Source: Nannochloropsis salina CCMP1776 (Eukaryota; Sar; Eustigmatophyceae; Eustigmatales; Monodopsidaceae). Taken from it: 64,000 nt of DNA. Made by a program: the position numbers and the translations under genes. The notes under the pieces are model-generated. The model worked only from the letters and a program-made list of their open reading frames with translations, had not been told where the DNA came from and searched no databases. The stretch spans positions 880,642-944,641 of the forward strand of contig SDOX01000122.1 of NCBI GenBank assembly GCA_004565275.1, in the 5' to 3' direction. Each line of letters begins with the position of its first letter. The stretch's first letter is position 1. Shown piece by piece: positions 41,702-54,376 of this stretch.

Positions 41702-42679
41702 GCCGACTTTTGACGTTGCAAGCGTCCGCTCACACCTCGTTCTCTCTGTGTGCCGGTAGGGATGGGCCGGGATACATGTCGTTACTAGGGTATTTTTATT
41801 AGCGATGTATACCAGGAATTACGCTCTGTTCTGTGCATTACAGTACTTGGCACAATTTAATATCCGATATTGAGAGGGCTAGAAGCAGTTTCACTTATTT
41901 ACCGCTCGCATCGATCGAAAAATGCGACGTAACGCAGGCATTACGTGAACCGTTACCGCTTGTCGTGCCTGCCAACGGTCCTCTTGCAGCCCGCTCCATA
42001 GCCTGGAAAAAGGACTTGCAAAAAGCCATTACTTCCGCGACCTACCAAAGATCCATCACCGACGTTGTGTTGAATTGTAAATACGCGGCCTGTGTCCAAT
42101 GCCCGCTTGCCACGCCCTTTGCAAGCCGTAAAGGCTTGCCGACCTCAACCCCCCCTCGCACACATTGCTTCCTCCGAGGCGCCTTTCCACAAGACTTTGT
42201 CCTTCAAACTCGCTCAAATACATTTGGCGGAAACGCGCCACTCGTCTGATAAGTTTTCCCTCATGCATGATCGCAAATGGCAGTTTTTCTCCACGTTTTC
42301 TCAATGGTGATTTCCTTCGCGATGGATGATGTTTGTGTTCGCTCCAAGCCACCTTTTCTCTGTGCTTGAGTGACATAGGCTCGATGGCGACGCATCGTTC
42401 ACATGGCAACACGCTTACTAACAGGCAAAGAGGAAAGGGCCAATGAACAGCATATTTCAATCTTCTCTGCTGCTGTAACGTGTGCTAGTGATGACTTAGC
42501 TTGCGCATCACCTGCCTTGCATTTTCCGCGGCCATCTATCGTGTTCTACCTCCTCTCTCCTTCCCTCCTCCCTCACCTCGTCCCATCCGCCGACGGTTTG
42601 AACTCTATCGGACCGACGCGCGAAGGGTCTGATTGTAATCTGCTATTCGCTTCTTCGAATTGGTTCCCCGTGCAAATAC
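41702..42679. promoter_or_regulatory. Divergent intergenic region, 978 bp
   Basis: Between the coiled-coil gene (-) and TOP3 (+). Some overlapping open frames exist in both strands, but none has a proper ATG start together with a recognisable domain. Presumed to hold both promoters. Confidence 0.4.
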
Positions 42680-45600
42680 ATGGCACCCGTCAAGGTCTTG
42701 AATGTGGCCGAAAAACCTAGCGTGGCGAAAGAAATCTCTGCCATACTCTCTGGCGGCAACCGTGCCCCACGTCGTCGCCAAGGGGGATCTGACTACAATC
42801 CAATATGGGAATTCGGCTGTCAAATACGTGGAGAGCTTGTGGATATGGTGTTTACCTCGGTCCGCGGCCACCTCTTGGAGATGGAATTCGTGGAACCCTA
42901 CTGCAAGAATTGGCATGCCTGTCGCCCGGGGGACCTGTTCACGATACCCGTGGAGAAAAAAGTGGGCAAGGACAAAGAGGGTTTGGAACGGTGCTTGAAA
43001 TCCGAAGCAAGGGCGTGCCAGCGGCTGATCTTGTGGCTGGACTGCGATTTGGAAGGGGAAAACATTGCCTTTGAGGTGATGGACGTGTGTCGGGCCGCGA
43101 ACTCGCGTTTGCGGGTGGAACGTGCCCGTTTCTCCGCTCTCATTCCCCGAGAGATCTGGCACGCCCTCGAACACCTCGTGGAACCCAATGTGTACCAATC
43201 GGAAGCCGTCAATGCCCGGATGGAAATCGATTTACGGATCGGTGCTGCTTTCACCCGCTTCCAGACCCTGAAACTCCAAGGGAAGTTCGACGGGGTCGAG
43301 GACTCTATCATTTCGTACGGTCCCTGCCAATTTCCCACGATGGGTTTTGTGGTCGATCGGTACAAAGCGATCGAGTCGTTCCAGAGAGAGGAGTTTTGGC
43401 GGATCCAAATGGCATACCGGGGGGCACGGGAAAACGGGGACGAGGGCCCACAGGGATTCACCCGCTTTCAATGGAAGCGGGAGAGGTTGTTCGACGAGGC
43501 GGCTTGTGCGGTTTTGTACGTGATGGTGGTGGAAGCCAAAGAGGCGCGGGTCACATACGTGAATGCCGCGCCGGCCACCCGCGATCGACCGCTGCCCTTG
43601 TCGACCGTTGAGCTGCAGAAGAAAGCGTCCAGGTTGGGGGAGGGAGGGAGGGAGGGCGGGCGGGGCAAGGGGATAGGAAAGAAAGGAAAGCGGGAGGAGA
43701 GACGATGGAGGCGTGTGAGGGGGGTTTCAATAGGAACCTGGGGAAGTGCTAATTTTGGAGCGCGGTACAGAAGTTAACAAGTTGGCGCCCGTCCCGTTGC
43801 TCACCAACCTCCCCTCTTAACCCGCAACTCTTCCTCTTCTTCAGGTTCTTCAACATGAGCTCGGACGTGTGCATGCACGTAGCCGAAGAGCTTTATACGA
43901 AAGGCTTTATTTCCTACCCGCGCACGGAAACCGAAAGCTTCTCCCGGGACGCAGACCTGCGCAGCCTGATCGCCGAGCAAGGCAGGCATCCCGCGTGGGG
44001 AGCGTTCGCGAGAGAACTTGTAGGGGGCGGGGAAGAGGAAGGAGGGCAGCACGGGCGTGACAGCGGTGCAGGAAAGTTTAGGTTCCCGCGGAAAGGGAGC
44101 AAGGATGATCAGGCCCACCCCCCCATCCATCCTACAAAGCTCGCGGCACCTCAAGAACTGAAAGGGACGGACGAACAGGTTGGTGAGGGCGTGCTCTGCG
44201 CCGCGATGACGTGCAGAGCCTGCTTGTGGGGTGTCTTTCTCATCGGTTGGCAGTGGTGGGCATGCGCGTGGCTATTGGGTTGCCCGCGGTGCTTTCTTTG
44301 AGCACAATCAGGCCCACGCGGGTAATCGATGGGGGCAAAGAATCTTGAAATCCATTTGAAAAGGCTTCCGAGTGTCGGCCGCATTTTGTCTCGTGATTCC
44401 TCCGTAGCACCCGATCACACTCATGTTCTCGATCCCACTCATGCCTCTCTCTGTTCTTTGTCTCCTGTTCTTACCGACGCGCTATACAGAAAGTGTACGA
44501 GCTGGTCGTTCGCCATTTTCTCGCTTGCTGCTCAGATGACGCCAAGGGCAAACGCACCAAGGTACAATCATTTTCTTTGTGCCCCTTATTCTCGCTTGTC
44601 CGCCTTGGGAGCTCACGATCTTCTCTTCCCCGCCAAACAAGGCACTGCGATTCATTCTCGCGGAAATTTCCTCTTCTGGTGCTATTTTTTTCTTACTCCC
44701 CCCCTCTCTTTTTTCCCTTTCACCGCCCCTCGCGCTCGCAGGTTACTGTCGAGATGGGTGGAGAGGAATTCACGGCCACGGGCATCGTCATTTTGGTGGG
44801 TTTCCTGGTGGCATTTTGCTTCTCGTGCGCTGAAATTTTTTTCTCATTCCCTTCCATCCCTGGTATGGCGATTTACCTTGCACGTCTCGACAAATTTACC
44901 TTCCCTCCCACCCTCCCCTCTCCCCTTCCCTCGATACCCCTTCCTCTCCTTCTCTATCTATTTTTGCAGGAGAGAAACTGGCTGGACGTATACAACGGAT
45001 GGGAAAAGTGGCACGCTTCCACTCTCCCGGCGAACGTCCTGCAGGTGAGCTTTTTCGTCTCCTATCGATCGCTTTCTATCCATCCCCTGCGTGATACATC
45101 CCTGTATAATGCACCGCGTTCCTCCTCTCTCCTCCCCCTGTCTTCGGGCTATCATTCTTCCCACGCTGATTCAGCGCCCTTTGTTCACAGCTTCCATGCC
45201 CGCGCATCTTTGCGCCTTCCTCCTACTTCCTTCTCCCTGTGACACCCCCGTCCGACGACTGAAGGCACACGCCCTTCTCTTGTCCATATTTATTATCGAC
45301 CTGCAACCGTTGTCTTCCCTTTACTTGCAACCCACAGGTCGGCGCCGCCTTCGTCCCTACCTCCCTTACCCTGGAGACGGGCCGCACTCAGCCCCCCCCC
45401 CTGCTCAGCGAGGCCGACCTGATCAGCCGAATGGACGAGAAAGGGATCGGGACTGACGCGACGATTGCTCAGCACATCAAAACCATCTTGCAGCGCAAGT
45501 ACGTCACGACTACGGACCAAGGAGGGGGGGGGGACGACGGAGGGGGGGGGTTGCAGCGGAGGTTTCAGCCGACCAATCTGGGGTTGGGGTTGGTGGAGGG

Positions 45601-47350
45601 CTACGAAGAGATAGGATACCAGTTGACCAAGCCAGAGCTGCGGGCAGAGATGGAAAGGGAGTGCAAACGGGTGGCCCGTGGGGAGCGGGGAAGGACAGAG
45701 ATGGTGCAAGCCTGCCTGTTAAAAATGAAGGAGTGCTTTGAGGACTGTCAGAACCAGTGGGAACGCTTGCCGGAGGCCGTGGGCAAGTACCTTCGACGAT
45801 ATGGTCAGGGGGGTGGAAGGGAAGGAGGGGGAGGGGGAGGGACTATTCGGACGATGCAAGCCGGCTTTTCTCAGTGCGGACACTGCCAAGGGAGGATGGA
45901 TCTCCGTAGGGACAAGAGCGTGCTTTTTCTTGCCTGTGAGACCTGCGCCGCCTCGCATTTGCTGCCCCACAGCAGGAAGGGAACCAGCAGACCTTCTACA
46001 TTGACACCCCCAGTCTTGTGCCCTTTGTGTGGTTTTGAGGCGCTTCTGATCACGCCCGAGGGGGGAGGGAGAGAGGGGGGTCAGGGGGACGAAAGAGTCC
46101 CACCTCCCTACCACATGTGTCCCTGGTGCTACCACCACCCACCGGCCTCGGGGACAGCGATGGACAATTTTAGGTGTGCGAACTGCACTGGTGTGCTTGA
46201 CAGGGGTCTGGAGGGGAGGGAAAACGATGGCGGGGGAGGAGTCAGAGGTCCTTGTCCCTTGGCTCGGGCTGTTTTGGACGCCGACAAAGCCGTGCTCTCC
46301 TGTCGTGGGTGCAAAGGTCGGCATTCAATGACGTTGAGGAAGAATGAGCGGGGCCTGATGTTGGGTTGCCAGGGCTTTCCTGCCTGCAAAGGGACGATAT
46401 ACTTTTGGGGTGCTGTCAGGGAGGTCAGGGTCCTGGACAACCGATTCTGCGAGGAATGTCGTAAGGGGGGAGGAGGGAGGGGAGGAGTGCGACAGAAAGG
46501 GCAAGTCGCCCTGTTGCAATTCCAATTTTATCCACGGAAAGTTCCTCCCGGGACGCCGGAGGTCTACACAGCCTGCGTCCTCTGTGACCCCCTTCTTCGA
46601 GAGCACTGCCGGTATCGCTTCTCCCCCGAGACACTGGCCTCTTCCGCCTGCAAAGGGCGTGGGATTGAAGGAGGTAGAGGGAGAGGAAGTGTCGGGGCTG
46701 GGGCCATGGAGGCTGCTCCGTTTCAGCCCCTTCCTCCTCCCCCTCTCCCCTCGGCCGTTGGTGAGGGCGCCCCAGGAGGGGCATGGAGGCGCCGGGACGA
46801 GAATCGTCCTCCCATACTTCCTCTCTCCCCATCCTCCCCCATGAATGGAGGAGGGGAGAAGGAGGGCCCATGGGCGAGGAAACGTGCTCGGGAAAGCGAC
46901 CTGGGTAAGGGGACGAGGGGAATTGGGGGGGGGGGGCATGCGCCCTCCTGCCACTGCGGCCAGGCAGCCAAGGTCTTGATAGTGCGGAAAGAGGGGCCAA
47001 ACATGGGTAAGGAATTCTATGGGTGTGGGATCGGGCAACGGGCACAAGGAGGATGCGGATTTTTCCAATGGGCGGATGACGTTGGAGGTGGGGGAAGCGA
47101 GGTCCCGCCCCCGGGGAGGGGTGCCCCGGATATGGGTTGGAATGGGACGAGGACAGGCAACAGGGATGAAGTTAATGGTGAGAATTTAACAGGGGGAGGA
47201 TGGAAGCGGAGTTCAACAAGCAGTCTTGCGGGGGGAGGTTGGCAAAGCGCTAGTCGCGGTGGTGGTCGGGGGGCAGGACGCGGACGAAGAGGGAGAGGTG
47301 GAGCGTCGGGAGGAAAGAAAGCCAAAGTCAGCCATGAAATGGACTGGTAG
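42680..47350 (+). CDS. TOP3A: DNA topoisomerase III (type IA), alpha-like
   Basis: Passes single DNA strands through a transient break held by a Tyr, acting with RecQ helicases and RMI1 to dissolve recombination intermediates. Six exons (42680-43632, 43845-44178, 44490-44561, 44742-44795, 44970-45044, 45338-47350) join in frame to 1166 residues. The Toprim domain starts KVLNVAEKPSVAKEI and has the acidic DCDLEGEN motif near 120. The active-site Tyr is in FISYPRTETES, about residue 342, in exon 2. Three tiny exons (72, 54 and 75 bases) follow. The C-terminal 550 residues hold Cys-rich zinc-ribbon modules (CGHCQGRMDL, CRGCKGRHSM, GCQGFPACKG) and a GRF-type zinc finger near 1030-1075 (CHCGQAAKVLIVRKEG, EFYGCG), separated by Gly-rich linkers. 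It ends in a Gly/Arg-rich basic tail. The GRF finger points to TOP3-alpha rather than beta. Confidence 0.95.
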
Positions 47351-47891
47351 GGACATGAAAATGGATATGACAATGGATATGACGTGTATAGCAAGGGGTT
47401 GGGCGGTACGTGCGAAGAAAGTATAGGAAAAATGTCGTGCCATGAAGACGCGCGGCCCATATAAGAGGAGGTCAACACATGCAGGACAGCACAACACGAA
47501 GGACCAAAGTAGCCGTTGCCAGTAAGGAAGTCCGACAATGCCAAAGTAAAATTCAATTAAATGAGGTGTAACAAACTTGTTGATGTGTGCCACGTTTCAA
47601 TTGCGTTTGCCATGTTTTGAAAGGAATGGATTTTCCTGCCTGGTGTCCCCTCGACAGCGATTTCAAGGCAACCGTGCCGGAGAGCCCTCCGGAGGGGCGG
47701 GTCTTCCCGACAAAAGTTGAATGTTGGGGACATAATACAGCGCAGGCACCCATGAAGAATCATACATCGCGCAAATTACACTTACACCGTCATGTTATCT
47801 CTCTGCACAGCCTTTGTGGTGCCTGGGGTAGGCCAGACCCCTTGAGCCCGGCATAACTTCCTTCTGTAGGAGCAGCACCTTGTTCGCTTCA
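47351..47891. other. Intergenic spacer, 541 bp
   Basis: Between TOP3 and the propionyl-CoA carboxylase gene, both on the plus strand. Holds the 3' end of one and the promoter of the other. No feature named. Confidence 0.5.
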
Positions 47892-50499
47892 ATGTGGTGT
47901 GGCACGTCGCGTTTTGGCTTCCGATACCTTGGAAAGGTTACCAAAACTAAGACGCTGGTACCTTGGAAAAGCATTAAGAACAATCGCATCGCGGCTGCCA
48001 ACCAATGGGCTTTTGCAAGATCACTTTCCTCGGTTTCATCTGCTTCGCGGGTCGGAAATGCGTCGGAACAAAGCAAGCAGAAGCACGCAAAAGTAAAGCC
48101 TTTCGACAAGGTACGTGCATGCATTCCTCCGTCTTTTGCAAAGGCTGTGTCGATGTGTGAGAGGAAAGGAAAAGGCGAGAATTGCTTCTTGCTCAAGCTT
48201 ACTAAAACCTTCGTACCGACGTGTCTACACGTCTGCCCCCCCACAGGTCCTGATTGCCAACCGGGGAGAGATCGCTTGCCGTGTCATTAGGACGTGCAAA
48301 CGCCTGGGCATTCGAACGGTCGCCGTGTACTCCGAGGCAGATTCCAGAGCACTCCACGTCCAGCAGGCGGACGAGGCCGTCTGTATTGGTCCGGCGCCTT
48401 CGTTGCAAAGTTATCTGAGCATTCCTAAGATCATCGCAGCCATCAAAGCCACGGGTGCGCAGGCCGTTCACCCGGGCTATGGCTTTTTGTCCGAGAATAA
48501 GCTTTTCAGCAAGGCCGTCGAGGAGGAAGCCGGCGCCGTATTTATTGGCCCCACAGAGTACAGCATCGATGCTATGGGGGATAAGATCACTTCCAAAAAA
48601 TTGGCTCTGAAAGCAGGCGTGCACACGGTGCCAGGGTACCAAGGAATCGTGAAGGACGGCGAGGAGGCTGCCAAAATTGCCGCCGACATTGGGTACCCGG
48701 TAATGATCAAGGCCTCCGCGGGCGGGGGGGGGAAAGGTATGCGCGTGGCCTACAACGACAAGGAGGCTAAAGAGGGTTTCCGGCTCTCCACGGAAGAAGC
48801 CCGCAAATCCTTCGGGGACGACCGGATTTTCGTTGAGAAATTTATCGAAAATCCGCACCACGTGGAAATCCAACTGGTGGCTGACACGCACGGGGGCGTG
48901 GCTTGTTTCCCTGAACGCGAATGCTCGATCCAACGACGGAACCAAAAGGTCTTGGAGGAAAGCCCCTCGGTCTTGCTTAAGCCGGAGACCAGGCGAGCCA
49001 TGCAGGAGCAAGCGGCCATGCTGGCGCGCGCTGTCAAGTACAGGTCGGCGGGGACGGTGGAATTTCTGGTGGATGAGGACCAGGTAGGGAGGGGAGGCAG
49101 AGCCCTCGGCCCATAAGTTGAGGTCTTTTGGGGGGGTGGGAGGGTCAGTCCACCTCCATATCCACCCTTCTCTTTTTTTTCCCTACCCCATGCGCAGAAT
49201 TTCTACTTTTTGGAGATGAACACCCGGTTGCAAGTGGAGCATCCAGTCACGGAATACGTCTCGGGCGAGGATCTGGTGGAACACATGCTCTGGGTGGCGG
49301 CGGGAGAGGCCCTGCCTGAGCGTTTGACCGCTCAACCCGTGCCTTTCAAGGGGTGGGCGATGGAAGCGCGCGTGTACGCCGAAGATCCCTTGCGAGGGTT
49401 TTTACCGTCGACGGGCCATTTGATCACGTATCGGGAACCGAGGCATCTGATGGAGATGGAGAGCGAGGGGGGGGTGCCGGCAGTGAGGATCGATACAGGG
49501 GTGTACGAAGGCTCCGAGATCAGCATGTTCTACGACCCGATGATAGCGAAATTGGTCTCGTATGGGAGCACGCGGGCAGAGGCCCTCGAACGTTTGAACG
49601 AGGCCTTGGACGCGTACGTGATCCAGGGCCTGTCACATAATTTATGTTTTCTGAAGGAACTGGCGCGACACCCGCGCTTTGCAAAGGGAGCCACCTCGAC
49701 CAAATTCATCCCCCAAGAATTTCCCGATGGTTTTCACGGTGTCCTGTTGACGGCTGAGGAGAAACGCTACGCGGTAACCACGGCGGTATTGATGCATCTG
49801 GTCAAAGCTGACACCCTTTCCACAGTGGAAGGGCAGCTGTCGAGTTATGAAGCCAGGGGGGCCTTTTCTGCGGGTTTTTTTGTGCACCTGGGCGGGCAGA
49901 CGGTGGGCGCGGATGGAGAACGAAGCAAGGAGAAGGAAGTCTACGAGGTGACGATCGACCCTGCCGCGTCCACGGAATCAGACACAGTCATTCGTGTCGT
50001 TCCTCTGACTGAAGGCATGGAGAAAGGGAAAAAGAGTAAGGAAGTATGTTCGCAGACGGTGACTGTAAGAGACATCGATTGGGAGCTGGGAGTGCCGCTC
50101 TTTCGGGCCCACATGGACGGAGGACTTCGGACGCTGCAGTGCCTGGCGAGTCGCACTCTGGGCTATGATCTTTTTTACGGCGGCGCATACTTGAGCGTAG
50201 AGGTGTACGAACCCCGAGAGCAGGCGCTTCTGAAGCATATGCTTCCAGTGTTGGAGGTGGACAACAGCAAATACCTCCAGTGCCCCATGCCCGGACAGCT
50301 TATCTCACTGGCCGTGCAGGAAGGAGACGTGGTGGAGGTAGGCCAGGAGCTTGCCATAGTAGAGGCAATGAAGATGCAGAACATTTTGAGAGCACCCAAG
50401 AAAACCACAATTCAGAAATTGCGGGCAGAGGTCGGGAGTTCCTTAAAAGTCGACCAAGTCATCCTTGAATTCGCTGTGCCCGGAGATGGGGGGAAATAA
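47892..50499 (+). CDS. PCCA: Propionyl-CoA carboxylase alpha subunit, mitochondrial
   Basis: Biotin-dependent subunit that carboxylates biotin with ATP and bicarbonate; with the beta subunit it turns propionyl-CoA into methylmalonyl-CoA. Three exons, 47892-48110, 48247-49083 and 49198-50499, all phase 0, give 785 residues. Residues 1-70 form an Arg/Lys/Ser-rich mitochondrial presequence ending in KPFDK. The intron then joins directly to [17 protein letters not shown]. The biotin carboxylase domain has the ATP-grasp loop [12 protein letters not shown] and [15 protein letters not shown] middle BT-type domain follows. The biotin Lys is about 744 in EAMKMQN. MKMQN, not MKMEH, and overall sequence favour PCCA over methylcrotonyl-CoA carboxylase. 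The beta subunit is not in this window. A reading that runs through intron 1 would add a false N-terminus. Confidence 0.95.
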
Positions 50500-51378
50500 G
50501 TGTTACGAGTGATTAGACGTCGTGTAAGAATGACGCCCTTATGTTTCTGGTCCGAGTGGGAGCATGACAGAATATACATAAAGAGTTGTGGACTAGTTTT
50601 TCATTGGGTTCGGTAGAGGAACGAACGAAAATAAGGATTTTAGGTTATGTGTTCCACGATCTCACTCGCAGGAAATCGAGGGAGCATAGTGAAGTTCGCG
50701 CTTGTAATTGAGCTTTCGTGCATCAGGGTCGTCTCAGAATGAGTATTTATTCTGGACTAGTTGGAACGAATGGAGACAAGTAGATTACAAAGAAATGGAA
50801 TGATAAACTCCGACACAGGTTGAAGGCGTGATGATACTTTATCTCATACGTTAAGTTCGCTACCAATTTTTTTTTAAAAAGTTAACTGGGAGACAATCAC
50901 GCAGCAACCTATGAGGAAGGCGATGGGTAAACATTGGTTAGGACTTCCGAAAATGCCGTCATGTCTCCAAATATATGTATTACTTTGGCCAATTCTTCTG
51001 CTGGCAACCGAGGGACATAAATTCATCACTATTTTGCAGCTGACTGTATCGTTCAGCTAAACTGTGCAGGCGTGGCATAAAATGAAAAGAAGAGGGGGGG
51101 GGGAAGGGCCCTACAAAGCGGTGAAATGCATTTCTTTTCATCTCTTGTTTCCCCTTCAAAGTTTGGAGTGTGGGACCGATTGAGTCAAAGCTGGCTCGCG
51201 CTCCATTTTTTGGGGCAGTAAATCAGATGCTTCTTACCCACTTTTATTCGACGCCTACGTACAAATCACCAAGAAATACCATCAAGGCTACAAAGGCTGG
51301 TATGCTCGTGCCTGGTCGATAATGGAATGAGTCGAGAAGCACTCGCTGTGCCGCTCCTGGCGATGAACGCGTGCGAGC
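50500..51378. other. Intergenic spacer, 879 bp
   Basis: AT-rich region between the carboxylase and the ABC transporter genes. Short poly-T and poly-G runs; no coding frame or RNA gene seen. Confidence 0.55.
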
Positions 51379-53936
51379 ATGCATCAACTTGTGAGCTTCC
51401 CTGGACATATCTTACAGTCTGACGAATGCCTGTTTTGCTCTACACAGGGACGGGAGGACTTGGGATCTACCATGTGGCACCCAGGCCCGGCGGGCTGTTG
51501 TATTCGGCGGAATTTCCCGGGAGTGTTAAGAAGGTCCACGAGATGGCCCCCTCAAATGCATGTACTCAAGGCTTGCCTGGTGACGAACGCTACGAGGCAA
51601 CACCGACCGTTTCGGCGGCAATCTTTACTATTTCATAATGGTTGGCGTCAATTTCACGTCACACCGGCAGTCACGCGCCTGGATGTTGGCAAACCGACAG
51701 AGCAGCGCCCTGTTTCCCTCAAGGAGATGGGCCACCTCCTGCTTCAGGAAAAGAAGACGTTTGCCGTGGCATTGGCTGGCATTGGAGTCGCATCTGCGTG
51801 TCAAATGTGTATACCTTATATTTTCGGCAGTGTAGTAGACTTGCTTTCCGCCACAGCTGGGGAAAATACGGACGCCCTCCACAGCAACACTGCGGTTTTG
51901 TCTGGACTGCAAGAGAACGCGATGGCTATGCTGGGCGTGGGTTTGGCCGGAACGGCAGCCACCTATGCGAGCACCAGTCAACTGGATATTGTGGGGCAGA
52001 GGATCTCGATGAACTTGCGAAAGCGCTTGTTTGGCAACATAGTACGTGGTTGGGGGGGGCACGATGCGAAGGGTTGTCGAAGAGCCACGTGCTCAGTCCT
52101 AGATCGTATCGATGACGCTTCTTACATGGATAGCAACGCTGATTGAATCATGCCCGAGCGCAGGCACGGTGATCGATCACACCTCTGAACCCGCACGCCA
52201 TTTCCATCCCCCCAGCTTGACCAAGACCTGGCCTTCTTCGACGTGAACAAATCCGGTGAGCTTGCCAATCGCCTCTCTACCGACGTCCACGAAGTCGCCG
52301 AGCACCTCGTCGAGAACATCTCGAAATTTTTGCACGCGTCCGTCATGGCGACCGCGTCTGCGGGAATGCTTCTGTACATATCTCCCTCGCTCAGCGTGAT
52401 CACGCTCTCCGTCGTGCCTGCGATCGCCCTGGGGGCCGCCCAGTACGCCAAGGTCGTGAAAAAGCTGTCGTTGTCCCTTCTCAACAGCCTGGCTAAAAGC
52501 ACACAGCATGCGGCAGAAAAGATGGCTGGCATTCGTGTGGTTCGGCATTTCGCAGCCGAAATTCGTGAGAAGGAGCGGTACGGGCAGATCATCGACGAAT
52601 CTTTGGGGTTGGCCAAGCGGCTGGCCGTTTCCGAAGGAGTGTATGTGGCGGCTATCTTTGCTGTGTCCAATTTCGCGTTGCTAGGAGTCTTATTTCTCGG
52701 GGCAGGGAAGGTGTTGGAGGGTGTTTTGACGGTAGGCGGGCTCGCGAGTTACTGTTTGTATGCCACAAGCCTGAGCGAGGCAATGAAGGACGCCACGGAC
52801 GGGGTGGCGGGGGTTATTCGTGCACAAGGCGCCGCGGGGAGGCTTTTCGCGCTTCTGGAAACACGGCCACTGATGCAGAGGGGGGCGATCATCCCTCCGG
52901 CGGAAGCCATCCGGGGTTGTATCGAGTTCAGGGACGTGACCTTTGCGTACCCAACGCGCCCAGCAAGCCCAGTGCTAGAGGGCTTCAATTTGATGGTAAG
53001 TCGTTGTCGCCTCTTGCGATTTATCAGATACTATTTCCTTGATGGTGCCATTTTGATGTTTCGTGCCTCCCGGTCGATCCCTTTCCCTGCACTCTATGAA
53101 TCCGTCGGCCGACAGTCTTTCCCCCACGGTTTTGCACTCTCCTTCGTACAGCTTAAGCCTCGAGAAAATCTGGGCATCACAGGGCCGAGCGGATGCGGAA
53201 AGAGCTCGCTTGCCCTCCTTCTAACCCGGATGTACGCTCCACTTCAGGGGCAGGTCCTGCTCGATGGATACGACGTGGCGAGTCTCGATCCGGCATGGTT
53301 GCGAAGGACGGTCGTGGTCATCACACAGGAGGTAATTTCTCGACGAAAGGAAAATCGTAGGAGCACTTCCCTATCCAGGCTGTCCAATTCATTGTCGTAG
53401 AATATACTGTGAACCGGAACTGGGTGGGTTCTTGCGATGAAGGTGTTGGAACTGACTGGAGGCCTCAATCTTTTTTGTCACAGCCTCTCTTGTTTTCTGG
53501 TACCGTGAGGGAAAACATAGCTTTGGGAAAGCCCTCTGCCAGCCATGCTGAGATCGTCGAAGCTGCGACGCTTGCCAATGCGCACCGGTTCATCTCTCGG
53601 CTGCCTCAGCAATACGACACGCAAATAGGAGAGCGGGCGTTGGTCCTTTCTGGAGGGCAAAAGCAACGCTTGGCCATCGCAAGGGCGATGCTCTTGAAAC
53701 CAATAGTACTGGTAGTGGATGAGGGTACAACTGCATTGGATTCTATGAATCAGGGGGAGGTATTGCGACAGCTTCTACGTGAGTGTAAGGCGAGCACGGT
53801 GGTGTTGATAGGACACTCGGCGACGGCATTGGAGGGATCGACGAGGCTGGTCACTCTCAACAGAGGAGGAAATATCGTGCGGGATGAGATGGTGAGAGAA
53901 TCTGAACTGCCGCACGTGAATAGCTGGCGAGGATGA
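51379..53936 (+). CDS. ABC half-transporter, ABCB type, probably mitochondrial
   Basis: Exports an unknown compound using ATP; half-transporters of this kind work as dimers. Four exons, 51379-52041, 52216-52995, 53152-53331 and 53484-53936, all phase 0, give 691 residues. The N-terminal 110 residues are basic and Ser-rich; later starts at 51471 or 51555 (MHVLKACLV) are possible and would still leave a presequence-like segment. The membrane domain runs from about 120 to 410 (for example FAVALAGIGVASACQMCIPY and VYVAAIFAVSNFALLGVLFL). The ATP-binding domain has Walker A GPSGCGKSS, signature LSGGQKQR, Walker B VLVVDEGTTALD and the switch His in IGHSA. Resemblance is closest to ABCB8/ABCB10-like mitochondrial transporters, not to ATM1, but that ranking is by eye. 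Confidence 0.9.
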
Positions 53937-54376
53937 ATCGAGCATCGAACACTACAAAAGGCCTCAGCGCGATTCCTGTCGATCGGGCGTGCGAAAAGGA
54001 ATAGGGCCGAGCCGCTACGTCTCGTTATGTCAAAGTTTTTGTTCTTCTTTCAATTAGGGTTTGATCTTATCCCCATCATACCGAGTGGCCTGTTCGCCCA
54101 CGTCGTGACACCCCTCACCCAAACTCCCCGCGGGTCTGACACACGCGACCGTGACATCATTTTTGTTCATCTTTTACTGTCCTCAGCGTACAGCATTAAA
54201 CGGACTGGGGGGAACACAATTATCATTAACGGGGACCGTGACGCCTCCCGTACGCTTCAAATGTAAAAAAAAATATGCTACAGACTTCCTTCATCCAGGC
54301 ATCCGCCTCCTCCCGAGGCACGCCACACTGACACTGGCCGTTCCCTCCATTGGCCCCCTCCCCCTTATTCCAAGGC
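53937..54376. other. Convergent intergenic spacer, 440 bp
   Basis: 3' regions of the ABC transporter (+) and HDR (-) genes. Nothing else recognised. Confidence 0.55.

Noticed and set aside
41833-42249. A 138-residue plus-strand frame upstream of TOP3
   Set aside because: Begins with GTG, overlaps frames on the other strand and shows no domain. An unplaced 5' exon of TOP3 is not needed because MAPVKVLNVAEKPSVAKE is a complete start.
48111-48246. An apparent alternative N-terminus of the carboxylase reading through this stretch
   Set aside because: It is intron 1: bounded by AAG|gtacgt and a pyrimidine-rich ccccacag, and removal joins KPFDK to VLIANRG exactly as in the family.
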